A stretch of DNA of 37,290 nt from Candidatus Accumulibacter sp. 66-26 (GTDB lineage: Bacteria > Pseudomonadota > Gammaproteobacteria > Burkholderiales > Rhodocyclaceae), in NCBI GenBank assembly GCA_001897745.1, contig MKUH01000010.1, positions 1-37,290 on the forward strand, written 5' to 3'. Both the position numbers and the translations under genes were made by a program. Below, piece after piece: positions 1 through 8,054 of the stretch (position 1 is its first letter; every line of letters starts with the position of its first letter). The notes under the pieces are model-generated. The model saw only the letters and a list, made by a program, of their open reading frames with translations, did no database searches and was not told the origin of the DNA.

Positions 1-13
1 CCTAAAGTGTGGC
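1..13. repeat. Left terminal inverted repeat
   Basis: CCTAAAGTGTGGC. It is a perfect 13-base match to the reverse complement of 37274-37286; the match stops at the fourteenth base. Its position at the very edge of the window, with a transposase gene beside the other copy, marks it as a transposon end. Confidence 0.85.
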
Positions 14-18
14 TATCC

Positions 19-50
19 AAAAATGACCCGGTTTCCCCCGGGTCATTTTT
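19..50. terminator. Left-end hairpin, likely bidirectional terminator
   Basis: A perfect 13-bp stem (19-31 with 38-50) encloses a 6-base loop. The stem is flanked by an A-run on the left and a T-run on the right (46-52), so it has the form of an intrinsic terminator in both directions. It sits just inside the left repeat and overlaps the stop of the small minus-strand ORF. It may insulate the element from outside transcription, or be part of the transposase-recognised end, because a hairpin with related words lies at the matching place of the right end. Confidence 0.6.
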
Positions 51-393
51 TTGCGTTAGAGATGTGATTGTGATCCCAAGGACTTAAGCGCGCCTCTTTG
101 GAACGGTTAGCCTTGTCCTCGGGTATTGCGAAGAACTGAGCGGGTTCGTTGCTCCGCTCAATAACCTGTGTGTCTGCGCTAATGATCCTCGAGGCCAACT
201 CCACGCCTCGCTCTGGAGCAATGTTGAGGGGCGTCTGTTGGGCAATCTTGAATAGCCGTTCCATCGCGGCCCCATCGGCATAGGTCGGCCTCCAACCCAC
301 TGTAGACATTGAAACCCAAGGGCGCGCGCACAAGTCTTCGTCCCGAAGCCGCAAACCAGAACCAAACGAAGCATAGGATTTGGGCGGGCTCAT
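43..393 (-). CDS. Small hypothetical protein next to the left end
   Basis: This open frame of 116 residues starts at ATG 393 with a weak AGG about ten bases upstream. It reads towards the left end and stops inside the terminator-like hairpin. The middle of the protein looks like an ordinary soluble protein (for example YADGAAMERLFKIAQQ and ERGVELASRII), with no signal peptide or membrane segment. I do not recognise a family. The frame stays open upstream to 567, but that part would cover the probable promoter of the divergent CBASS operon, so the shorter form is preferred. It could be a remnant or a non-coding open frame. Confidence 0.35.
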   Translation of the reverse strand: MSPPKSYASFGSGLRLRDEDLCARPWVSMSTVGWRPTYADGAAMERLFKIAQQTPLNIAPERGVELASRIISADTQVIERSNEPAQFFAIPEDKANRSKEARLSPWDHNHISNAKK

Positions 394-568
394 GAAACAG
401 ACGCCTAACCTACTACATGTAGTGTATTTGACAACTATTGGCACTAGGGGTAGTTTTAAAAAATTACGCCAACATAGAGGCTTCGCCCAGTACATGCATC
501 CTTTGATAGCCATCGGATTGTTTGCCGGCTTTGCGTCTTGGCTCTTTTCTAAAGATAAGGACAGCAAG
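394..568 (+). promoter_or_regulatory. Upstream region of the CBASS operon
   Basis: This AT-richer stretch of about 175 bases separates the small minus-strand ORF from the most likely CD-NTase start at 569. It should hold the promoter for the CBASS operon. I see no convincing -35/-10 pair and no clear operator. A ribosome-binding sequence, AAGGA, lies at 557-561. Confidence 0.35.
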
Positions 569-1582
569 ATGCCAGCAGTTCAACGGCAATTCGAAGATTT
601 CCACAGTGCCATCTGTTTCGACGAGGACGACGAGAAGGCCACCCTTCGAGAGAAGCGCGACACCATCGTCAAGGCGTTAAGGGATAGGCTCGGCAACGAC
701 GTGCCATCGTTCGTGAACTTCAACCAGGGCAGCTACTCCATGCACACGGGCGTGGTGCCACTGGATGGCAACTTCGACATTGACGTCGGACTCATCTTCG
801 ACTCCAACCAAGACAAGTACCCCGACCCTGTAGCGCTGAAAAAGAAGGTGCGGGATGCGGCGAACACGAACTTCCGTACCGTGCTTATCCGTCGCCCATG
901 CGTCACAGTCAACTACATGAGCAGCGGTGAGATTGCCTACCACGTCGACCTGGCTATCTATACAAAGGGCGACGACGGCAAGCTCTACTTAGCCAAGGGC
1001 AAGGAGAATTCGGCGGTCGAGCACCGCATCTGGGAGGTCTCCGATCCGAAGGAGCTGACCAAGCGTGTCTGTGGCGCGTTCGAGGCCCCCTATAAGCTCG
1101 CGCAGTACCGCCGCTGCATCCGCTACCTGAAGCGCTGGCGTCAGGTGCAATTCCAAGGTGCCGGCGCACCGCTGAGTATTGCACTCACCGTAGCGGCGCT
1201 GTACTGGTTCAAGCCGAACTTTGGCATGTCCGGCAAGCCGGTCGACCTGCTGGCGATGCTGGACTGGGTCAATGCGATGCTAGGCCAGTTCACCTACGAC
1301 CACCACCCGGATGACGGCATGCACCTGCGAATGAAGGTCGCACTACCGGTGGAGCCGTATTCCGACTTGATGGCGAAGCGAACTGCTGCGCAGATGAAGA
1401 ACTTTAAGGAGAAACTCGAGTCGCTGCGCGATGCCCTGCAAATGGCGTACGACGAGGACCTGCCAGAGGACGCCTGCAAGCATTTGAAAAAGCAGTTCGG
1501 GGACGACTTCAAAGTGCCGGAGAAGTCCGAGACAGCCAAGGTGGTTTTGCCCGCAGTCATCAGCACAGGAAACTCTGCTTGA
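569..1582 (+). CDS. CBASS CD-NTase (cyclic oligonucleotide synthase)
   Basis: This is a 337-residue cGAS/DncV-like nucleotidyltransferase that would make the cyclic nucleotide alarm signal when phage infection is sensed. The catalytic signature is plain: GS at residues 54-55, DID at 70-72 (FDIDVG) and a third acidic residue at D127 (HVDLAIY). The family call also rests on the three following genes, which are its usual partners. Pairing with an HNH-SAVED effector suggests a CdnG-like enzyme, but the clade and product cannot be assigned by eye. The chosen ATG has AAGGA seven bases upstream. The frame is open back to 380 and a start at 494 would add a hydrophobic stretch, which I think is not real. 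The C-terminus (TGNSA) is the end Cap2 would be expected to activate for conjugation. The stop overlaps the next start. Confidence 0.9.
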   Translation: MPAVQRQFEDFHSAICFDEDDEKATLREKRDTIVKALRDRLGNDVPSFVNFNQGSYSMHTGVVPLDGNFDIDVGLIFDSNQDKYPDPVALKKKVRDAANTNFRTVLIRRPCVTVNYMSSGEIAYHVDLAIYTKGDDGKLYLAKGKENSAVEHRIWEVSDPKELTKRVCGAFEAPYKLAQYRRCIRYLKRWRQVQFQGAGAPLSIALTVAALYWFKPNFGMSGKPVDLLAMLDWVNAMLGQFTYDHHPDDGMHLRMKVALPVEPYSDLMAKRTAAQMKNFKEKLESLRDALQMAYDEDLPEDACKHLKKQFGDDFKVPEKSETAKVVLPAVISTGNSA

Positions 1583-3312
1583 CTAAGGTTGTCACCGAAG
1601 AGGTCGCCCTCACGGATGTGGACGCCGCGTTTGAGGCCGTCAAGACCGCCTGCATTTTTCGCGGCATCAAGGTCGCTCGCCTGGATAGCCCGGCGCCGAG
1701 TAGTCTCGGGCTGGAGCTTATTGGCTCCACGCGCAAGTGGCCTGTTTACGTTGATTGCAATGAGGAATTATTGCGTCTGCCGGCAGTCTGGTCTGAACCA
1801 CCGGGGACGCCTCTCGCGCATGTCAGTTATGCCGGGAGTATTTGCATCGACGATGGTCAGGGGCTGTCGCTTGATCCAGAGCGCCGAACTGAAATCGTCG
1901 CGTACGCTGTTCTAAAGGCATATGACCTTCTCGAAAATTCGACGCTGGACGCCTCCACTGGCTACACAGAGTTTTACAACGAATTGGAGGGTTACTGGCT
2001 GCATCTGCCAGGCTCTTTGCGCTCTCGCGCCTACTTCGAGGTCGATGGCAACTCACGCTTGCTCAAGGGATTCGTGAACTCGAACCTAAAAACCCCAAAG
2101 TGGTACTTCGTTGAGCGAGATGCCGAGGTACCCTGGGAAGTCAAAGAGAACAAGCTCGAAGGGCAACGGGCTCTGTACATTCACTTGAACGCACTGGGAT
2201 TGCCGCCGGCCTTCCCAGGCAAGATGACAACCGCATTCATTGAGGATGTGCACCGCGGACTATCTCCTGAGCAACTGAAGCTCTGGGAGCAGCTAGTTGG
2301 CCCCTCGAAGAACTCGCCCAAACAGCTGGCACTACTGGTGTCGATTCCTCGCAAGGCCGGCGGTCGGTCGCTAGTTGCCGTCGCTTTCGGCGCTCATCGC
2401 GGCGTCATCGACAAAAAAGCACCGGTCGTGCCGCTGACCATGCGCCGTCACACACCTAACCACATGCGCGAGCGTGGTGGCGCATCGCTAGACTTGCTTG
2501 GGAGGCACGTGGCTGTGCTAGGCGCGGGTGCCGTTGGCTGTGTCGTTGTCGATAGTTTGGCGGCGGCTGGATTAGGCAAGCTCACGGTGGTCGACCACGA
2601 CGAGTACTCGGAAGACAACGTCTTTCGTCACCTGCTTGAGCCCCTCTACATCGATGTGGGCAAGCCGTTGGGGCTGAAGCTGGCGCTGGAGCGACGCTAT
2701 CCTGGCATCGACATTACGCCGGTTTGCGCGACCGCGCAGAAGTGGCTAAAAACCGCCGACCTCAGCAAGTACGACGGCATCGTGCTCGCATTCGGCGCGC
2801 CGTCCATCGAGCGCTCGTTCTCGCGTGTGCTCAAAAATAAGCGGTTCGATTTGCCCGTCGTCTTTACCTGGCTTGAGGCGCTGGACCTGGGCGGACATTC
2901 AGTACTGATGTGGACCAAAGGTGAGGGCTGCCTCGACTGTGTCTACCGCGACGACGAGGGCCAACAATCCTTAGCGTCGCGTACATCGTTCCTGGAACCG
3001 AACCAGCCCGTCACCCGCAACCTTACCGGCTGCGCAGGTGCATTCGTCCCATTCGGGCCCATTCAGGCACGCCGCACAGGCCTGCTCGCGGCCGAGCACA
3101 TTCTGTCGGCGATGACTGGCGTTACCGCGGGGGCTGAGACCCGAGAACCGTCGTACCGATTTTGGGTCGGTGAGGGCAATGCTGCTGCCCAGCATGGGCT
3201 GCGCACGACGCCTTGGTTCCAGGCCGCACGGACAACACTCCCAGAGGACGCGACGCGGCGGGTCTTCGGCCGTGCCTGCCAGCACTGCCGCACACCAGTG
3301 GAGCCAGCTTGA
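1579..3312 (+). CDS. cap2: CBASS Cap2, E2-E1 fusion conjugating enzyme
   Basis: This 577-residue protein resembles ubiquitin-activating and conjugating enzymes. In type II CBASS, Cap2 joins the C-terminus of the CD-NTase to target molecules and so primes it. The N-terminal third is an E2-like fold with the likely active cysteine C89 in SYAGSICIDDG. A ThiF/E1 adenylation domain follows, with the nucleotide-binding GAGAVG at 315-320 and VDHDEYSEDN after it. The presumed E1 thioester cysteine is C485 in TGCAGAF. CxxC pairs at 451/454 and 567/570 fit the structural zinc site of E1-like proteins. The start is TTG, overlapping the CD-NTase stop as TTGA, which implies translational coupling. The next gene begins the same way. 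Confidence 0.92.
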   Translation: MTKVVTEEVALTDVDAAFEAVKTACIFRGIKVARLDSPAPSSLGLELIGSTRKWPVYVDCNEELLRLPAVWSEPPGTPLAHVSYAGSICIDDGQGLSLDPERRTEIVAYAVLKAYDLLENSTLDASTGYTEFYNELEGYWLHLPGSLRSRAYFEVDGNSRLLKGFVNSNLKTPKWYFVERDAEVPWEVKENKLEGQRALYIHLNALGLPPAFPGKMTTAFIEDVHRGLSPEQLKLWEQLVGPSKNSPKQLALLVSIPRKAGGRSLVAVAFGAHRGVIDKKAPVVPLTMRRHTPNHMRERGGASLDLLGRHVAVLGAGAVGCVVVDSLAAAGLGKLTVVDHDEYSEDNVFRHLLEPLYIDVGKPLGLKLALERRYPGIDITPVCATAQKWLKTADLSKYDGIVLAFGAPSIERSFSRVLKNKRFDLPVVFTWLEALDLGGHSVLMWTKGEGCLDCVYRDDEGQQSLASRTSFLEPNQPVTRNLTGCAGAFVPFGPIQARRTGLLAAEHILSAMTGVTAGAETREPSYRFWVGEGNAAAQHGLRTTPWFQAARTTLPEDATRRVFGRACQHCRTPVEPA

Positions 3313-3809
3313 AGTTGGTCTACCGCGTCACGCAACACCAACGACTCATCATCGTCGAACACGCACTGCAGCAGATGCAGGCATTCGCGCAGCGCCGCTG
3401 CTGGGACTCTGAAGCTGGTGGCGTTCTTCTAGGGCGTCATCTTCTCGACTCCCGCGACGTGGTCGTCGATGAAGTGACAACACCCCAGAACACCGACCGG
3501 CGTGGCAGGTTCAATTTTTTCCGGTCCTCCCGGCACGAACTCGAGGCGCACAAGCGCTGGAATGAAGAGGAAAGGACGCTGGCCTACTTGGGGCTGTGGC
3601 ATACGCATCCCGAACCTGACCCGACGCCCAGCAGTGTCGATCAGAGGGACTGGATTCAAGCAGTTTCTGGCGACACCTTCGAGGGCGACCGCCTCTTTTT
3701 TCCCATCATCGGTACGCGTGACATTCGCATCTGGACGCTAAGCCGCCGAGGGGCCTTTCGAAAATTGAAGCTGGAGAATGAAAATGAAGAAGACCACGGG
3801 GCCAGCTAA
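3309..3809 (+). CDS. cap3: CBASS Cap3, JAMM-family deconjugating peptidase
   Basis: This protein of 166 residues has a complete JAB1/MPN metalloprotease motif: E35 (SEAGG) and HTHPEPDPTPSSVD, giving H98, H100, S108 and D111 as zinc and catalytic residues. In type II CBASS, Cap3 cuts CD-NTase conjugates made by Cap2 and keeps the primed pool in check. I chose the TTG at 3309, which overlaps the Cap2 stop as TTGA and gives the natural N-terminus MKLVYRV; a TTG at 3315 is the alternative. No ATG lies early enough. The end overlaps the start of the effector gene by 32 bases, so the four genes form one tight operon. Confidence 0.9.
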   Translation: MKLVYRVTQHQRLIIVEHALQQMQAFAQRRCWDSEAGGVLLGRHLLDSRDVVVDEVTTPQNTDRRGRFNFFRSSRHELEAHKRWNEEERTLAYLGLWHTHPEPDPTPSSVDQRDWIQAVSGDTFEGDRLFFPIIGTRDIRIWTLSRRGAFRKLKLENENEEDHGAS

Positions 3810-4950
3810 GGGCACGGCCACAGCGACGAAAGACTCTCGAACCCAAGACCGAGCCCGAATTCCCGTCGATGTGCGGCGCGACCTGTGGGTGGCCGCTGCC
3901 GGGCGCTGCGAATTCCGTGGCTGCTGCAAACCGGTCGGTCGTGACTTCTTGACAAAGGAAACGTGCTTTACGGGCGAGCACGCGCACATCGTCGCTGACA
4001 GTCCTGGCGGGGCTCGGGGCGTAAAAGGTGAGTCAGAACGGCTGGCCAAAGAGATCAACAACTTGATGCTGGCCTGCTTCGAATGCCACGCTCGTATCGA
4101 CCGGAATGGCAAGAACAATAAGTTCACGACACCGCAGCTCCTGGCCATGAAGCGAGAGCACGAAGCCCGCATCCAGCGCATCTATTCTGCCACCGGCGTG
4201 GTGGAGAGCGTGCCGCTGCTGATGACGTTTCCCGTTGGGCCGCACGTGACCAATATCGATGTGGAGCAGATTCACTTCGCCATGCTCGAAAACAGCGACT
4301 ACAAGCTGTTCCCCCAAGGCACCCACATCCACATCAATCGCAGCGACTTCGACTTCCAAGACAACGACGCCGATTTTTGGCCTCGCGCGGAGAAAGCGCT
4401 GTCCGACCACTACGCCCGGCGCATCCAGCCCATACTCGTCGAACGCAATGGCGACTCCCACCTCAGCATCGCCGGCTTCGCGCCGATGCCGATGCTGATG
4501 AAGCTCGGTGCCCTCGTCGGAGACAAGACCCGCGCCAACGTAATGGACCTGCCCAACGACGGCTGGCTCTGGGATAAGCGCGATACCTGTCCTGAGCCAG
4601 CCTACACCTACAATGTTCCCGAGAAACTGCCGCGCGAGGTGTCGGTAGTTGTAAGTATCTCCGGCAAGGTTACGCATCCAGCGGGCCGCGAAGTTGTAGA
4701 GTTCAAGGCGTTGAAGCCTGATCGCGGCATCATTCGCAAGGAGGCGCACGTGCAGCTATTCCGGCGCAGCTTCGATGCGTTCCTGCAGCGCGTTACCGGT
4801 GCTGGCGCCCGCGTGGTGCACATCTACCCTGCGACACCGCTGTCAGCCAGCGTCGAGATTGGCCGCATGCTCCTTCCCAAGACGTTCGAGGAAATCCATG
4901 TTTGGGAATGGCAAGCGCCCAACTGGAGGCCCGCACTGCGGCTCAAATAG
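3778..4950 (+). CDS. cap5: CBASS effector Cap5, HNH-SAVED nuclease
   Basis: This 390-residue effector joins an N-terminal HNH nuclease to a C-terminal SAVED sensor. The HNH part (residues 30-135) shows C44 and C49, EHAHIVA with H68/H70, and NNLMLACFECHARID with C100, C103 and H104; these form the ββα-metal core and a zinc site. From about residue 150 the protein matches the SAVED layout, which binds cyclic di- or trinucleotides and in Cap5 drives assembly that turns on DNA degradation. It would therefore be the killing arm of the system. The start is ATG at 3778 or 3784, inside the end of cap3. The assignment as Cap5 rests on domain order; the exact ligand is unknown. Confidence 0.88.
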   Translation: MKMKKTTGPAKGTATATKDSRTQDRARIPVDVRRDLWVAAAGRCEFRGCCKPVGRDFLTKETCFTGEHAHIVADSPGGARGVKGESERLAKEINNLMLACFECHARIDRNGKNNKFTTPQLLAMKREHEARIQRIYSATGVVESVPLLMTFPVGPHVTNIDVEQIHFAMLENSDYKLFPQGTHIHINRSDFDFQDNDADFWPRAEKALSDHYARRIQPILVERNGDSHLSIAGFAPMPMLMKLGALVGDKTRANVMDLPNDGWLWDKRDTCPEPAYTYNVPEKLPREVSVVVSISGKVTHPAGREVVEFKALKPDRGIIRKEAHVQLFRRSFDAFLQRVTGAGARVVHIYPATPLSASVEIGRMLLPKTFEEIHVWEWQAPNWRPALRLK

Positions 4951-5090
4951 CAGAACGTCAGATGTTCCCTATTCTTCCCTCAACCAAAACTTCATATTGA
5001 CCTGTGTAACTGCGGATTCCGGCCACTCATGACCACTCGTTCCGATTGGACGTGATCACCGAGACCAGTTCGAGATGACCGAGTGGACCG

Positions 5091-5165
5091 GTGATCATGA
5101 TGACCGGACCGGCGCCGTGACCGGCAATCGGGCGCCACGCTCACCGGTCCGGTCATCATGATCAC
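5091..5165. repeat. 22-bp perfect inverted repeat at the istB 3' end
   Basis: The arms are 5091-5112 and 5144-5165, separated by 31 bases that themselves contain two GGCGCC palindromes. The right arm covers the istB stop codon. It could act as a transcription terminator for the IS genes, or as part of the IS end structure. No T-run follows, so an ordinary intrinsic terminator is doubtful. Confidence 0.7.
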
Positions 5166-5914
5166 TCCTTGCGCATACGCTGCTTCGCCTGGAACTTCCT
5201 CATCGACTCCCCCTTCAGTGAGATTCGGTGCGACTGATGCACTACCCGATCAAGAATCGCGTCGGCGACCGTGGGGTCGGGGAAGAAACCGTGCCACTGA
5301 TCAGTCGGGTACTGGCTGGTGATCAAGAGCGAACTGCTACGCATCCGCCGGTCAACCACGTCGAGCAGCACCTGCGCCGCTTGCGGCGTAATGGTTCCGA
5401 GACCAAAGTCGTCGATGATCAGAAGGCTCGGCTTGATCAGGTTGGCCTTGAGTTTCGGTAGCGACCCGTCATGAGCCGCAACGGCGATGTCGCCATAAAG
5501 ATCACTGGCCCGGTAGAAAGCCACCGGCAGCCGCAATCGGCACACTTGGGCACCAAAGGCACACGCCAGCCAGGTTTTCCCGACCCCGGTGGCGCCAATA
5601 ATGATCAGGTTCAATTGCTGACGAACCCACTCGCAATTTGCCAGCGATGCGACCACTGACTTGTCGATTCCGCGCGCCGGGCGGTAATCCGCGTCCTCCA
5701 GAGATGTGGTTTCTGGGAACCCGGCGCCCTGCACCAAACGCTTCAGTTTCTTTGACTCGCGCTCGGATGCCTCGTGCTCCACCAGCAAGCCGAAACGGTC
5801 GTCAAAGCTCAATTGATGCAACTTTGGTTGCTGGAGTTGGCTGGAATAGGCTTCGGCCATCGAGGTCAGGCGAAGTTCGCGCAGCCGGGTAATCGTTTGC
5901 TGTACGCTGCTCAT
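5162..5914 (-). CDS. istB: IS21-family helper ATPase IstB
   Basis: This 250-residue AAA+ protein helps the IstA transposase select its target and strand-transfer. The Walker A motif GATGVGKTWLA and Walker B LLIIDDFG are clear, and the length is normal for the family. Its start codon overlaps the istA stop as ATGA, the usual arrangement. Nothing suggests damage to this gene, although the element has lost one end. Confidence 0.95.
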   Translation of the reverse strand: MSSVQQTITRLRELRLTSMAEAYSSQLQQPKLHQLSFDDRFGLLVEHEASERESKKLKRLVQGAGFPETTSLEDADYRPARGIDKSVVASLANCEWVRQQLNLIIIGATGVGKTWLACAFGAQVCRLRLPVAFYRASDLYGDIAVAAHDGSLPKLKANLIKPSLLIIDDFGLGTITPQAAQVLLDVVDRRMRSSSLLITSQYPTDQWHGFFPDPTVADAILDRVVHQSHRISLKGESMRKFQAKQRMRKE

Positions 5915-7452
5915 GCGCCTTCTCCGTAATACGCCGCACCGCGGACGTTGTCGTGTGACAGTCGACCGGCAACGTCCTCCACGGGCTTGCTCCGTTTGTC
6001 CGGGGACTGTTTGAGGATCGACTCCAGGCTGCGGAGCGCGGTGATATTGAGGGGCAAGGCATAGGCGCAGGCTTCGTCAAAGCGGGCATCGCCATGCAGC
6101 CGAGCCATTTCCCGCATGCGACGCGCGGCCTTCAGACCATTCACGGCATCCGACCGGTTTTCCAGGTGATGCCGGATCATCGCCGCCGCGTTCGGCCCCG
6201 CCGATTCGGCCCAAAGCGTGAGCGCTTTCGGCTCACCCTCCAGCACCCGAACATGCGCGACCGGCCGGTGCTCGGGAAGCGTCTTGACCTCCCCAGCGGC
6301 CTCGACCATCGTGTGGAGCGCTACTCGCCGTCCCCGGTGCATGACCTCCAGCATCGCCGCCGTGTAACGCAGGTCAACCCGCTGCCCCCGCAGTTCGGAC
6401 GGCACCGAGTAGAAGCAGCGCTCGTGCTCGACGTGGTAGTCATCGCCCACCCGGACCCCATAGCGCCAGTCGCACAGCTCGAAAGGCATGGCCGGCAGCG
6501 GTTTGAGCGCGGCCTGCTCGGTGCTGTCGAAACGCTCCTGGCGTGTCCCCGGCATTTTTTTGAACGGGTGAGCGTTCATCTGCGCGGTCAGACGCCGAAG
6601 CTCGATATTCAAGTCTTCGAGACTGAAGAAGTCGTGATCGCGCAGGGCGAACAGCACCCAGCGCTGCGCGATCTGCACGCCGACTTCAGCCTTGGCCTTG
6701 TGCTTCGGTTTCCGGGCGCCGGTCGGCAGGGCTGCCGTATCGTAGTGACGCAGACACTCCCGGTAGGCCGGATTGATCACCACGCGATCTTTCTCGCGGC
6801 GCCACACTGCCGCTTTCAGGTTGTCGGGCACCACCCATTCCGGCGCGCCGCCCAGCGCGTTGAAGCAATCGACGTGGCACCTCACCCAGTCCGCCGTCGT
6901 TTGCGAGGCGACCGCCTGCAAATACGTTTGGTTCGAGTAGCCGAGCACCGCCACGAAGATTTGGGCGTAGGTCGAAGGACCGCCCTTGCGATCCTTGATT
7001 TCCATGGTCCGCCCGGCGAAGTCGACGAAGAGCTTTTCTCCCGGTCGGTGAACGCGACGCATCACGACGTGCAGACTTTTCGTCCAGCGCCGGTAGCGAT
7101 CGGTGAACTGCGAGTAGCCAATGCCAGTCGGGCACTGGGCACGCCACTCCTGCCACAGTTGCTCCAAGGTTGCGTCTGGCCGTTGCATCTCGGCATGGAC
7201 CGACGCCCAATCCGGCGACTCTTTGCGCTTGGCGATCGTGTGGTCGCCGGTCCCCAGGGCGGCACACCAAGCATCGTCGTCGAGAGACTGAAGATCGGCC
7301 CAAGGGGCGCGATGATTCTTCAGGGCATGGCGCATCGACCGAACGGTGTTGGCCGACAAACCAAGCGCACGACCGATCGCCCGGTTGGACTGGGACGTGT
7401 CGTAGTAATGCAGACGCGCAATTTCGCGCTGAAGGTGAACAGGTAAACGCAT
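5911..7452 (-). CDS. istA: IS21-family transposase IstA
   Basis: This is a full-length, 513-residue DDE transposase. An N-terminal helix-turn-helix (SNRAIGRALGLSANTV) is followed by the catalytic core, with the acidic triad visible in FVDFAG, VVPDNLKAAV and AKAEVGVQ, and a C-terminal DNA-binding region. The start ATG at 7452 has AAGGAG about seven bases upstream. The protein looks intact, but the terminal repeat expected upstream is missing, so it could now act only on ends elsewhere in the cell. Confidence 0.95.
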   Translation of the reverse strand: MRLPVHLQREIARLHYYDTSQSNRAIGRALGLSANTVRSMRHALKNHRAPWADLQSLDDDAWCAALGTGDHTIAKRKESPDWASVHAEMQRPDATLEQLWQEWRAQCPTGIGYSQFTDRYRRWTKSLHVVMRRVHRPGEKLFVDFAGRTMEIKDRKGGPSTYAQIFVAVLGYSNQTYLQAVASQTTADWVRCHVDCFNALGGAPEWVVPDNLKAAVWRREKDRVVINPAYRECLRHYDTAALPTGARKPKHKAKAEVGVQIAQRWVLFALRDHDFFSLEDLNIELRRLTAQMNAHPFKKMPGTRQERFDSTEQAALKPLPAMPFELCDWRYGVRVGDDYHVEHERCFYSVPSELRGQRVDLRYTAAMLEVMHRGRRVALHTMVEAAGEVKTLPEHRPVAHVRVLEGEPKALTLWAESAGPNAAAMIRHHLENRSDAVNGLKAARRMREMARLHGDARFDEACAYALPLNITALRSLESILKQSPDKRSKPVEDVAGRLSHDNVRGAAYYGEGA

Positions 7453-7663
7453 GGGTGAGACTCCTTACATGATGGCCCAGTGGATCTGTCTGGGCCGTAC
7501 GAAGGCACCCCGCACGCTCCTGGTCGCCTCGGTTTAACCTTGACGAACGAGAACACGCAGCTCATACTTTCGGCAACAAGTCCCCACTTGACCGGCAGTA
7601 CATGCTGGCGCAACGCCCGAGGCAGTCCCCTCGGGCGTTGGCGTTTCTGGGTGTCGAAATCGA
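7453..7663. other. Gap with the lost IS21 end and a strong hairpin
   Basis: No gene is evident. A perfect 12-bp stem with a 6-base loop lies at 7611-7640 (CAACGCCCGAGG and its complement). It is just downstream of the minus-strand gene that ends at 7664 and probably terminates that transcript, although the T-run is absent. The rest is sequence of unknown origin joined directly to the istA leader. Confidence 0.55.
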
Positions 7664-7957
7664 CTACGAGTGCTTGGCGCTCCTTTCATGCATAGATGCC
7701 TGCGCGCGCGTTTCTGCGAGCCAATCGGCCACATCCTGCGTCAGCGCGAACCATCCCCGACGGTTCGGAACCATAAAAAGCGGAACGGTAATTTGGCTGC
7801 GGCGGCGGGCTTGACGCAGCGACGCGACGCTGCGGTGCCCCAGCGCTGCGGCCAAATGCTCGCCACCCAGCAACGGTCCGTGCAGACGTAGCAGCGACTC
7901 ACGCAACTGCGTTTTCAGGTCGGCCGGTGGTATTGAGGTCTCAGGCAGGGCGCTCAT
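7664..7957 (-). CDS. Hypothetical small protein, possible DNA-binding
   Basis: This protein of 97 residues starts at ATG 7957 (MSALPETSIPP). The frame stays open upstream, but the added sequence would cover the divergent gene's promoter. The core (LLGGEHLAAALGHRS, then RRGWFALTQDVADWLAE) looks like a small helical domain that could be a winged helix or excisionase-type fold. I cannot name a family. It is transcribed away from the 263-residue gene, so it may regulate that divergent pair. Confidence 0.6.
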   Translation of the reverse strand: MSALPETSIPPADLKTQLRESLLRLHGPLLGGEHLAAALGHRSVASLRQARRRSQITVPLFMVPNRRGWFALTQDVADWLAETRAQASMHERSAKHS

Positions 7958-8054
7958 CGGTCTGATCAGTTGATTTGTCACGCAGTGTTCGCGACAGCCC
8001 ACTTTTATTCCACCCGAAGCGATAATTGGATTTTCGTTACTCCAGAAAGTGATC

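Larger units (their letters stand above)
5003..7480. mobile_element. IS21-family insertion sequence lacking one end
   Basis: The element holds istA and istB on the minus strand. Downstream of istB, at 5003, begins an IS21-type terminal sequence (TGTGTAACTGCGGATTCCGG) followed by several GACCAC and GTGATCA words typical of the multiple terminal repeats of this family. On the istA side no inverted copy of this end is present: the sequence changes character within about 30 bases upstream of the istA ribosome-binding site. The right-hand limit is therefore approximate and the copy is probably immobile. Confidence 0.75.

Noticed and set aside
494..568. N-terminal extension of the CD-NTase with a hydrophobic helix (start at 494 or 380)
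   Set aside because: The start at 569 has a good ribosome-binding site and gives a normal CD-NTase N-terminus; the upstream frame is more likely leader DNA that happens to be open.
6094..7446. A 450-codon plus-strand open frame across istA
   Set aside because: It is the antisense of the intact istA gene, a common effect of GC-rich coding DNA; its composition (many Arg, His, Pro) is not protein-like.
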